From positions 186,001 through 250,000 of the forward strand of contig NZ_JACHCZ010000003.1 of NCBI RefSeq assembly GCF_014207255.1: 64,000 nt of DNA, in the 5' to 3' direction. Below, piece after piece: positions 7,928-15,433 of this stretch. Under the pieces are notes generated by a model. It saw nothing but the letters and a program-made list of their open reading frames with translations, was not told where the DNA came from and did no database searches. Position numbers and translations under genes: made by a program. The stretch is from Pseudomonas sp. JAI120 (GTDB lineage: Bacteria > Pseudomonadota > Gammaproteobacteria > Pseudomonadales > Pseudomonadaceae). Positions within the stretch are counted from its first letter, which is position 1. Every line of letters begins with the position of its first letter.

Positions 7928-9091
7928 TTAGCCTTTGGCTCGGGTTTCCAGCACTTCAACGGCCGGCAGGACTTTGCCTTCGACGAATTCGAGGAATGCG
8001 CCGCCACCGGTGGAAATGTAGGAGATCTGGTCAGCGACGCCATATTTATCGATGGCCGCCAGGGTGTCGCCGCCACCGGCGATGGAGAATGCCGAGCTTT
8101 CTGCGATGGCCTTGGCCAACACTTTGGTGCCATTGCCGAACTGGTCGAACTCGAACACGCCGACCGGGCCATTCCACAGGATGGTCTGGGAGGCTTTCAA
8201 CAATTCAGCGAAGTTGGCTGCGGTTTGCGGGCCGATGTCGAGGATCATGTCGTCGGCGGCCACGTCGGCGATGAGCTTGACGGTGGCCTCGGCTGTTTCA
8301 GCGAATTCCTTGGCCACCACCACGTCCACCGGCAGCGGCACGCTGACCTTGGCGGCAATGGCGCGGGCGGTATCGAGCAGGTCCGGCTCGTACAGGGACT
8401 TGCCCACCGGGTGGCCTGCTGCAGCCAGGAAGGTGTTTGCAATGCCGCCGCCGACGATCAACTGGTTGCAGATCTGGCTCAGGCTGTTGAGCACGTCCAA
8501 CTTGGTGGACACCTTGGAGCCGGCAACGATGGCAGCCATCGGTTGGGCCGGAGCGCCCAGGGCTTTGCCCAGTGCATCCAGTTCAGCCGCCAGCAATGGG
8601 CCGGCAGCCGCCACCTTGGCGAACTTGGCCACGCCGTGGGTCGAACCCTCGGCACGGTGGGCAGTGCCGAAAGCGTCCATCACAAACACGTCGCACAGGG
8701 CGGCGTATTGCTGGGCCAGTTCGTCGCTGTTCTTTTTCTCGCCTTTGTTGAAGCGCACGTTTTCAAACAGCACGATGTCGCCAGACTTAACGTCAACGCC
8801 GTCCAGGTAGTCAGCCACCAACGGCACGTCACGGCCCAGGGCCTTGCTCAGGTAGTCGGCTACCGGCTTGAGGCTGTTTTCGGCGGAGAACTCACCTTCG
8901 GTCGGGCGACCCAGGTGGGAGCAGACCATCACGGCCGCGCCTTTTTCCAGGGCCAGCTTGATGGTCGGCAGCGAGGCCAGGATTCGCGCATCGCTGGTGA
9001 CAACACCGTCCTTGACGGGGACGTTGAGGTCTTCGCGGATCAGTACGCGCTTACCTTGCAGATCGAGGTCGGTCATCTTCAACACGGTCAT
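7928..9091 (-). CDS. pgk: Phosphoglycerate kinase
   Basis: The 387-residue protein transfers a phosphate between 1,3-bisphosphoglycerate and ADP in glycolysis/gluconeogenesis. It has the N-terminal RVLIREDLNVPVK, the HLGRPTEGE substrate loop, the ATP-side GGGIANTFL and a C-terminal GGGDTLAAI and STGGGAFLEF glycine loops. Length and both Rossmann-like lobes are complete. AGGAA lies upstream of the chosen ATG. It follows epd by 17 bases in the minus-strand block. Confidence 0.97.
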   Translation of the reverse strand: MTVLKMTDLDLQGKRVLIREDLNVPVKDGVVTSDARILASLPTIKLALEKGAAVMVCSHLGRPTEGEFSAENSLKPVADYLSKALGRDVPLVADYLDGVDVKSGDIVLFENVRFNKGEKKNSDELAQQYAALCDVFVMDAFGTAHRAEGSTHGVAKFAKVAAAGPLLAAELDALGKALGAPAQPMAAIVAGSKVSTKLDVLNSLSQICNQLIVGGGIANTFLAAAGHPVGKSLYEPDLLDTARAIAAKVSVPLPVDVVVAKEFAETAEATVKLIADVAADDMILDIGPQTAANFAELLKASQTILWNGPVGVFEFDQFGNGTKVLAKAIAESSAFSIAGGGDTLAAIDKYGVADQISYISTGGGAFLEFVEGKVLPAVEVLETRAKG

Positions 9092-9108
9092 GGGTGGCAG
9101 TTCCTGAA

Positions 9109-10164
9109 TTACTGTTGAGGTTGTTTAGAGGCGATATGCAGATAATGTTCCGCAACGTCGAGCATTCGGTTGGCAAAGCCCCATTCGTTGTCGAACCAGG
9201 CCAGGATGTTCACCAGCCTCGGGCCGGAAACGCGGGTCTGGCTGGCATCGACAATTGCCGAATGCGGGTCATGGTTGAAATCACAACTGGCGTGGGGCAA
9301 CTCGGTGTAGGCCAGCAAGCCTTTGAGCGGGCCGCTGGTGGCGGCGTCGCGCAGGATCCGGTTGACCTCCACGGCATCGGTGTCGCTGACGGTTTGCATG
9401 GTGATGTCCAGGCAGGACACGTTCACCGTCGGCACCCGTACGGCTTTGGCCTGGATTCGCCCGGCAAGTTCCGGCAGCAGGCGTTCAATGCCGCGGGCGA
9501 GGCCTGTGGACACCGGAATCACCGACTGGAACGCCGAGCGCGTGCGGCGCAGGTCTTCATGGTGATAGGCGTCGATCACCGGCTGGTCGTTCATCGCCGA
9601 GTGGATGGTGGTGATCGACACGTAGTCCAGGCCGATCGCCTGATCCAGCAGGCGCAACAGCGGCACGCTGCAATTGGTGGTGCAGGAGGCGTTGGACACC
9701 AGCAGCTCATTGCCGGTCAGGCAATCCTGGTTGATGCCGAAGACGATGGTGGCGTCGACATCCGCCTCGCTGGCCATCGGCTGGGAAAACAGCACACGCG
9801 GAGCGCCGGCATCGAGGAAACGCTGGCCATCGGCACGGGTGTTGTAGGCACCGGAGCATTCCAACACCAGGTCGACACCCAGCGCCGCCCAGTCGATGCC
9901 CTCGGGGGTGGCACTGCGCAATACTTTCACGCAGTCGCCGTTGATATGCAGACAATCGCCTTCGACCCGCACTTCGCCGGGGAAACGGCCGTGGGTGGAG
10001 TCAAAGCGTGTCAGGTATTCGATGCTGGCCATGTCAGCCAGATCGTTGATCGCGACAATTTCAAACCCGGCTGCCGCCCCTCGCTCGAACAGAGCACGCA
10101 AGACGCAACGACCAATGCGGCCGTAGCCGTTGAGTGCAACTTTGTAGGGACGCGGTTGGGGCAT
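9109..10164 (-). CDS. epd: D-erythrose-4-phosphate dehydrogenase (GAPDH family)
   Basis: The 351-residue protein is a GAPDH-family NAD-dependent dehydrogenase with the dinucleotide-binding start VALNGYGRIGR and the catalytic Cys in SNASCTTN, followed by the catalytic His region TTIHSAMNDQ. Between tktA and pgk in gamma-proteobacteria this position is held by epd, which oxidises erythrose-4-phosphate for pyridoxal phosphate synthesis; the symbol rests on context. A role as the gluconeogenic GAPDH cannot be excluded by sequence reading. ATG 10164 is used, with a modest GAGA upstream; TTG 10179 is an alternative. Confidence 0.9.
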   Translation of the reverse strand: MPQPRPYKVALNGYGRIGRCVLRALFERGAAAGFEIVAINDLADMASIEYLTRFDSTHGRFPGEVRVEGDCLHINGDCVKVLRSATPEGIDWAALGVDLVLECSGAYNTRADGQRFLDAGAPRVLFSQPMASEADVDATIVFGINQDCLTGNELLVSNASCTTNCSVPLLRLLDQAIGLDYVSITTIHSAMNDQPVIDAYHHEDLRRTRSAFQSVIPVSTGLARGIERLLPELAGRIQAKAVRVPTVNVSCLDITMQTVSDTDAVEVNRILRDAATSGPLKGLLAYTELPHASCDFNHDPHSAIVDASQTRVSGPRLVNILAWFDNEWGFANRMLDVAEHYLHIASKQPQQ

Positions 10165-10207
10165 GGGGTTCTCGATCAAGGTTAGTTCGGTGTTGAATGC
10201 AGTATCG

Positions 10208-10276
10208 CCATCGCGGGCAAGCCCGCTCCCACAGTAGACCGAGATCCAAATGTGGGAGCGGGCTTGCCCGCGATAG
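10208..10276. repeat. REP doublet (GTGGGAGCGGGC family)
   Basis: ATCGCGGGCAAGCCCGCTCC and its inverted partner GTGGGAGCGGGCTTGCCCGC face each other between tktA and epd on the minus strand. This is a second REP family (GAGCGGGC core) distinct from the GAGGGGGC elements. It probably marks a processing or stability point between the two cistrons. Confidence 0.85.
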
Positions 10277-10302
10277 CGCCAGTACAGACAACGCAGACTG
10301 AC

Positions 10303-12300
10303 TTAGTCTTCCAGCAGCTCTTCAGCCTGACCCAGGATGTTTTCCAGGGTGAAACCGAACTCTTCGAACAACGCTGGCGCCGGCGCCGACTCACCGTAGG
10401 TGGTCATGCCGATCACGCGGCCTTCCAGGCCCACGTACTTGTACCAGTAGTCGGCGTGAGCCGCTTCGATGGCGATACGCGCGCTGACCTGCAACGGCAG
10501 CACCGATTGCTTGTAGTCGGCGTCCTGGGCTTCGAACACGCTGGTGCACGGCATGGACACAACGCGCACGTTACGGCCTTGGGCAGTCAGCTTGTCGTAC
10601 GCCTGAACGGTCAGGCCCACTTCGGAACCGGTGGAGATCAGGATCAGCTCCGGCTCGCCGATGCAGTCCTTGAGCACGTAGCCGCCACGGCTGATGTCGG
10701 CGATCTGCGCGTCGGTACGCACCTGGTGTTGCAGGTTCTGACGGGAGAAGATCAGCGCCGAAGGACCGTTCTTGCGCTCGATCGCGTGCTTCCAGGCCAC
10801 CGCGGATTCCACCGCGTCGGCTGGGCGCCAGCAATCCAGGTTCGGCGTGGTACGCAGGCTGGTCAGTTGCTCGACCGGCTGGTGCGTCGGGCCGTCTTCG
10901 CCGAGGCCGATGGAGTCGTGGGTGTACACATGGATCACACGCTTCTTCATCAGCGCGGCCATACGCACGGCATTACGTGCGTACTCCATGAACATCAGGA
11001 ACGTCGCGCCGTAAGGCACCAGGCCGCCGTGCAGGGACACGCCGTTCATGATGGCGCTCATGCCGAATTCGCGCACGCCGTAGTACATGTAGTTGCCGCT
11101 GGCGTCTTCGGCCGAGACACCTTTGCAGCCCTTCCACAGGGTCAGGTTGGAACCGGCCAGGTCAGCCGAACCGCCGAGGAACTCAGGCAGCAGCGGGCCA
11201 AAGGCGTTCAGGGTGTTCTGGCTGGCTTTACGGCTGGCGATGGTCTCGCCCTTGGCCGCGACTTCGGCGATGTAGGCCGAGGCTTTTTCCGAGAAGTCGG
11301 CAGGCAGATCACCGGCCAGGCGGCGCACCAGCTCATTGGCCAATTCAGGGAACTCAGCGGAGTAGGCAGCGAAGCGCTGGTCCCACTCGGCTTCGGTGGC
11401 CAGGCCTTTTTCCTTGGCATCCCATTCGGCGTAGATGTCGGCCGGGATTTCGAACGGGCCGTGGTTCCACTTCAGCGCTTCGCGGGTCAGGGCGATTTCC
11501 GCGTCACCCAGTGGGGCGCCGTGGCAGTCTTCTTTACCTTGCTTGTTCGGCGAGCCGAAGCCGATGGTGGTCTTGCAGCAGATCAGGGTCGGCTGCGCGC
11601 TCTTGCGGGCGGTGTCGATGGCGGTCTTGATTTCTTCCGGATCGTGGCCGTCGACATTGCGGATTACCTGCCAGTTGTAGGCTTCGAAACGCTTAGGGGT
11701 GTCGTCGGTGAACCAGCCTTCGACTTCGCCGTCGATGGAGATACCGTTGTCATCGTAGAAGGCGATCAGCTTGCCCAGGCCCAGGGTGCCGGCCAGGGAA
11801 GCAACTTCGTGGGAAATGCCTTCCATCATGCAGCCATCACCCAGGAACACGTAGGTGTGGTGATCGACGATGTCGTGGCCAGGGCGGTTGAATTGCGCGC
11901 CCAGGACTTTTTCTGCCAGCGCGAAACCTACGGCGTTGGCCAGGCCTTGGCCCAGGGGGCCGGTGGTGGTCTCCACGCCTGGGGTGTAGCCGAATTCAGG
12001 GTGACCCGGAGTGCGGCTGTGCAGCTGGCGGAAGCTCTTGAGGTCATCGATGGTGACGTCGTAGCCGGTCAGGTGCAGCAGCGAGTAGATCAGCATCGAG
12101 CCGTGGCCGTTGGACAGCACGAAGCGGTCACGATCGGCGAACGACGGGTTGCTCGGGTTGTGCTTCAGGTAATCACGCCAAAGTACCTCGGCGATATCCG
12201 CCATGCCCATCGGGGCACCGGGATGGCCGCTGTTGGCTTTTTGCACGGCATCCATGCTGAGGGCACGAATGGCGTTGGCACGCTCACGACGGCTGGGCAT
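10303..12300 (-). CDS. tktA: Transketolase
   Basis: The 665-residue thiamine-diphosphate enzyme moves two-carbon units between sugar phosphates in the pentose phosphate pathway. It shows the N-terminal NSGHPGAPMG, the TPP/metal-binding GDGCMMEGISHEVA, the central SADLAGSNL and the pyrimidine-domain THDSIGLGEDGPTHQP. Length is normal. AGGAG 8 bases before ATG 12300 sets the start. It heads the block that continues to epd and pgk. Its upstream region is shared with the divergent ArsR-methyltransferase-metK unit and contains nested inverted repeats. Confidence 0.97.
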   Translation of the reverse strand: MPSRRERANAIRALSMDAVQKANSGHPGAPMGMADIAEVLWRDYLKHNPSNPSFADRDRFVLSNGHGSMLIYSLLHLTGYDVTIDDLKSFRQLHSRTPGHPEFGYTPGVETTTGPLGQGLANAVGFALAEKVLGAQFNRPGHDIVDHHTYVFLGDGCMMEGISHEVASLAGTLGLGKLIAFYDDNGISIDGEVEGWFTDDTPKRFEAYNWQVIRNVDGHDPEEIKTAIDTARKSAQPTLICCKTTIGFGSPNKQGKEDCHGAPLGDAEIALTREALKWNHGPFEIPADIYAEWDAKEKGLATEAEWDQRFAAYSAEFPELANELVRRLAGDLPADFSEKASAYIAEVAAKGETIASRKASQNTLNAFGPLLPEFLGGSADLAGSNLTLWKGCKGVSAEDASGNYMYYGVREFGMSAIMNGVSLHGGLVPYGATFLMFMEYARNAVRMAALMKKRVIHVYTHDSIGLGEDGPTHQPVEQLTSLRTTPNLDCWRPADAVESAVAWKHAIERKNGPSALIFSRQNLQHQVRTDAQIADISRGGYVLKDCIGEPELILISTGSEVGLTVQAYDKLTAQGRNVRVVSMPCTSVFEAQDADYKQSVLPLQVSARIAIEAAHADYWYKYVGLEGRVIGMTTYGESAPAPALFEEFGFTLENILGQAEELLED

Positions 12301-12448
12301 CGCTGTTCTCCTGAGGATTTTGAAGAGTGAATGATTAAAAGAAACGGAAAAAAGGACCGGCATTTTCCCTCAGCCACCGCCTGCGGGCAATGACAGATAG
12401 TCACTTGCAGGTGTTTTTCCTGTGCTTTGGGCGGCAATCGCTTGCAGA

Positions 12449-12494
12449 AACCTTTAACCGCTTCGTCTAAAGGTTATAGCGGCTGCTTATAACC
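12449..12494 (-). promoter_or_regulatory. Nested, mutually exclusive inverted repeats in the tktA leader/promoter region
   Basis: AACCTTTA (12449-12456) can pair with TAAAGGTT (12468-12475), and GGTTATA (12472-12478) can pair with TATAACC (12488-12494). The two stems share bases 12472-12475, so they cannot form together. The region lies 150-190 bases before the tktA start codon. It may be a leader switch or a pair of protein sites; no known riboswitch class was recognised. Confidence 0.35.
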
Positions 12495-12506
12495 GCCACT
12501 TATCGA

Positions 12507-12532
12507 CCAATATCAAAACTTTTTGATATTGG
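12507..12532. promoter_or_regulatory. 26-bp perfect palindrome, candidate ArsR-family operator
   Basis: The half-site CCAATATCAAAA is repeated as its exact reverse complement after a 2-base centre. It abuts a candidate promoter for the divergent ArsR-methyltransferase gene (TTGCGA 12535-12540, TAGACT 12558-12563, spacer 17). A long A/T-rich palindrome beside the gene of a dimeric ArsR protein is the usual place for an autoregulatory operator. It may also act on tktA. Confidence 0.6.
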
Positions 12533-12572
12533 CCTTGCGAGGATACCCACCCGTCACTAGACTGCTGGTCTT

Positions 12573-13568
12573 ATGAACCTACCCGTGCCCACCCTGCGTC
12601 CTGACGACGGCGAAGACCTGGCAGCCTTGTGCAAGGCCGCTGGCGACCCATTGCGTCTGAACGTACTGCGCGCACTGACCAACGATTCATTCGGCGTGCT
12701 GGAACTGGCACAGATCTTCGCCATCGGCCAGTCCGGCATGAGCCACCATCTGAAGGTGCTGTCCCAGGCCGACCTGGTCGCCACCCGCCGCGAAGGCAAT
12801 GCGATTTTCTACCGCCGCGCCCTGCCCCACACCGACCTGCTCGGCGGCAAGCTGCACGCCGCCTTACTTGAGGAAGTGGACAGCCTGAGCCTGCCAAATG
12901 ACGTGCAGTCACGCATCGGCCAGGTCCACGGGCAACGGGCCGCCGCGAGCCAGGACTTTTTCGCACGGGTTGCCGACAAATTTCGCGCCCAACAGGACCT
13001 GATCGCAGGCCTGACCCAATACCGCGACAGCGTACTGGCGCTGCTGGACAAGCTGAGCTTCAGTGAAGGGGCCACGGCACTGGAAGTTGGGCCTGGGGAT
13101 GGCGGTTTCCTGCCGGAACTGGCGCGCCGCTTTCAGCAAGTCACGGCGCTGGACAACAGCCCGGCGATGCTCGAACTGGCGCGCCAGCTCTGTGAGCGCG
13201 AGGCGTTGGGCAATGTCAGCCTGCAGTTGGCTGATGCTCTGAGCAGCACAACGATCAAGGCCGATTGCGTGGTGCTGAACATGGTCCTGCACCATTTCGC
13301 TGCCCCCGCCGACGCCTTAAAGCAAATGGCCGGGTTGCTGCAACCCGGCGGTAGCCTGTTGGTTACGGATTTATGCAGCCACAACCAGAATTGGGCCAGG
13401 GAGGCCTGCGGTGATCTCTGGTTGGGTTTTGAACAGGACGATCTGGCCCGTTGGGCCACCGCTGCGGGACTCGTTCCCGGGGAAAGCCTCTATGTAGGTT
13501 TACGTAATGGTTTCCAGATCCAGGTCCGCCACTTTCAGCGACCGACTGGCGACACTCACCATCGGTAA
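12573..13568 (+). CDS. ArsR-type HTH fused to a SAM-dependent methyltransferase
   Basis: The 331-residue protein has an ArsR winged-helix domain (residues about 10-95; CKAAGDPLRLNVLRAL and the recognition helix IGQSGMSHHLKVLSQADLV) followed by a class I methyltransferase domain (about 145-320; motif I ALEVGPGDGGFLPEL, acidic VTALDNSP, motif VLNMVLHHFAAPADAL). I see no metal-binding Cys pair in the recognition helix, so a small molecule such as SAM or SAH is a more likely signal than a metal. The gene lies 19 bases before metK in the same direction. No Shine-Dalgarno precedes ATG 12573 and the candidate promoter would start about at the ATG, suggesting a leaderless mRNA. Confidence 0.88.
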   Translation: MNLPVPTLRPDDGEDLAALCKAAGDPLRLNVLRALTNDSFGVLELAQIFAIGQSGMSHHLKVLSQADLVATRREGNAIFYRRALPHTDLLGGKLHAALLEEVDSLSLPNDVQSRIGQVHGQRAAASQDFFARVADKFRAQQDLIAGLTQYRDSVLALLDKLSFSEGATALEVGPGDGGFLPELARRFQQVTALDNSPAMLELARQLCEREALGNVSLQLADALSSTTIKADCVVLNMVLHHFAAPADALKQMAGLLQPGGSLLVTDLCSHNQNWAREACGDLWLGFEQDDLARWATAAGLVPGESLYVGLRNGFQIQVRHFQRPTGDTHHR

Positions 13569-13587
13569 ATATCAGGAAAACATCGAG

Positions 13588-14778
13588 ATGAGCGAATACT
13601 CCCTTTTCACCTCCGAGTCCGTGTCTGAAGGGCATCCGGACAAAATCGCCGACCAGATTTCTGATGCGGTGCTGGACGCCATCATTGCTGAAGACAAGTT
13701 CGCCCGTGTGGCGTGCGAGACTCTGGTGAAAACCGGTGTAGCGATCATCGCTGGCGAAGTGACCACTACCGCCTGGGTTGACCTGGAGCAGATCGTCCGT
13801 GATGTGATCACCGACATTGGCTACAACAGCTCCGACGTCGGCTTCGACGGCGCGACCTGCGGCGTGATGAACATCATCGGCAAGCAGTCGCCCGACATCA
13901 ACCAGGGCGTCGACCGTGCCAAGCCGGAAGACCAGGGCGCCGGCGACCAAGGCCTGATGTTCGGCTACGCCAGCAACGAAACCGAGGTGCTGATGCCGGC
14001 ACCGATCACCTTCTCGCACCAGCTGGTGCAGCGTCAGGCCGAAGCGCGTAAATCCGGCCTGCTGCCTTGGCTGCGCCCGGATGCCAAGTCCCAGGTGACC
14101 TGCCGCTACGAAGGCGGAAAAGTGGTCGGTATCGACGCCGTTGTACTGTCGACCCAGCACAACCCGGACGTTTCCTACGCCGACCTGCGCGAAGGCGTAA
14201 TGGAGCTGATCGTCAAGCACGTGCTGCCGGCCGAACTGCTGAGCAAGGACACCCAGTTCCACATCAATCCCACCGGCCAGTTCATCATTGGCGGCCCGGT
14301 AGGTGACTGCGGCCTGACCGGTCGCAAGATCATCGTCGACAGCTACGGCGGCATGGCCCGTCACGGCGGTGGCGCGTTCTCCGGTAAAGACCCATCCAAG
14401 GTTGACCGTTCGGCCGCTTATGCCGGTCGCTACGTGGCCAAGAACATCGTAGCTGCCGGCCTCGCCGAGCGTTGCGAGATTCAGGTGTCCTACGCCATCG
14501 GCGTGGCCCAGCCTACGTCGATCTCGCTGAATACCTTCGGCACCGGCAAGATCAGCGATGACAAGATCGTCAAGCTGGTGCGCGAGATCTTCGACCTGCG
14601 CCCTTACGCGATCACCACCATGCTCGACCTGCTGCACCCGATGTACCAGGAAACCGCAGCCTACGGCCACTTCGGTCGTACCCCTGCGCAGAAGACCGTC
14701 GGTGACGACACCTTCACCACCTTCACCTGGGAAAAAACCGACCGCGCCAACGACCTGCGCACTGCCGCCGGCCTGTAA
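13588..14778 (+). CDS. metK: S-adenosylmethionine synthase
   Basis: The 396-residue enzyme makes SAM from methionine and ATP. It has the N-terminal SEGHPDKIADQISDAVLD, the ATP-binding GAGDQGLMFGYA, and the glycine-rich P-loop-like GGGAFSGKDPSKVDRSAAY. Length is standard. ATG 13588 has AGGA 10 bases upstream; the open frame extends upstream but would run through the ArsR-methyltransferase gene. It is the second gene of a two-gene unit and ends before a strong terminator. Confidence 0.98.
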   Translation: MSEYSLFTSESVSEGHPDKIADQISDAVLDAIIAEDKFARVACETLVKTGVAIIAGEVTTTAWVDLEQIVRDVITDIGYNSSDVGFDGATCGVMNIIGKQSPDINQGVDRAKPEDQGAGDQGLMFGYASNETEVLMPAPITFSHQLVQRQAEARKSGLLPWLRPDAKSQVTCRYEGGKVVGIDAVVLSTQHNPDVSYADLREGVMELIVKHVLPAELLSKDTQFHINPTGQFIIGGPVGDCGLTGRKIIVDSYGGMARHGGGAFSGKDPSKVDRSAAYAGRYVAKNIVAAGLAERCEIQVSYAIGVAQPTSISLNTFGTGKISDDKIVKLVREIFDLRPYAITTMLDLLHPMYQETAAYGHFGRTPAQKTVGDDTFTTFTWEKTDRANDLRTAAGL

Positions 14779-14794
14779 ACGCTCACGGTACATA

Positions 14795-14828
14795 AAGCCT
14801 CGCCGGGTTTGCCCGGCGGGGCTTTTTT
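14795..14828 (+). terminator. Rho-independent terminator of metK
   Basis: AAGCCTCGCCGGG pairs with CCCGGCGGGGCTT (one T-G wobble) around a 4-base loop and is followed by TTTTTT. It begins 17 bases after the metK stop. Confidence 0.92.
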
Positions 14829-14987
14829 ATTGCGGGACTCTCTTCACATTTTTTGGATCCAATGCTTGCAGGCGAAATAATGGCCCTCTAGAATCCGCGC
14901 CCTCTCGGGCCTCTACCTTATTTGGATATTGCCCTGCGCCAGCCCGGGATTCATAAGTGCGCAGGCAATCGAACATTGAGGTTTTTC

Positions 14988-15338
14988 ATGCGCATCTCCC
15001 CGCTCGCCCCTGCCGCCCTTCTGATCAGCCTGTTCGCCCTGTCGGCCCACGCCGCCGACCTGAGCGCACTGAGTGGCGCCCTGGGCTCCCAGTTGGGTGT
15101 CAGCAACGCTGGCGACTGCCAAAAGCAATCCGCAGACCTGCAAACCAAGATCGATGCGGCCGAAGCCAGCAACGACAGCTTGAAAGTGAAGGCCTTCAAA
15201 GCGGCGCAAGACCAGATCAACAAAGGTTGTGACAAACTCTCTGAAGCCCAGGCCAAAGCCGACGCCAAGCAGCAAACCCAGGAAGCCAAGGCTGATAAGC
15301 CTGATGCCGTGAAAGCACTGGGCGGTCTGTTCAAGTAA
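14988..15338 (+). CDS. Small secreted helical protein of unknown function
   Basis: The 116-residue product has a clear signal peptide (MRISPLAPAALLISLFALSA, likely cut after AHA). The mature chain is charged and helical with two Cys (GDCQKQSADL and NKGCDKLSEA) and a Lys/Ala-rich tail. The spacing of the Cys around a helix resembles the DUF1090-type protein encoded at 17165, so the two may be distant relatives; I could not align them formally. ATG 14988 is chosen for the signal peptide and a TTGAGG upstream. A terminator follows. Confidence 0.7.
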   Translation: MRISPLAPAALLISLFALSAHAADLSALSGALGSQLGVSNAGDCQKQSADLQTKIDAAEASNDSLKVKAFKAAQDQINKGCDKLSEAQAKADAKQQTQEAKADKPDAVKALGGLFK

Positions 15339-15353
15339 GCCGAAACACCCGGT

Positions 15354-15382
15354 AAAAAGCCCCGCATCGTCGGGGCTTTTTT
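15354..15382 (+). terminator. Rho-independent terminator
   Basis: AAAAGCCCCG pairs with CGGGGCTTTT around CATCGT, with a T-run on the right and an A-run on the left. It ends the secreted-protein gene before ligB. Confidence 0.88.
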
Positions 15383-15433
15383 GTGGGTGAAGGGATCATT
15401 TAGGCTGGGCGCCCCTTTCGAGCAAGGATGCTC

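Noticed and set aside
10252..12330. A 692-codon open frame opposite tktA
   Set aside because: It mirrors the tktA coding frame exactly; the reverse gene has all transketolase motifs.
13363..14793. A 476-codon minus-strand frame opposite metK
   Set aside because: It is an antisense shadow of metK with no start site or domain.
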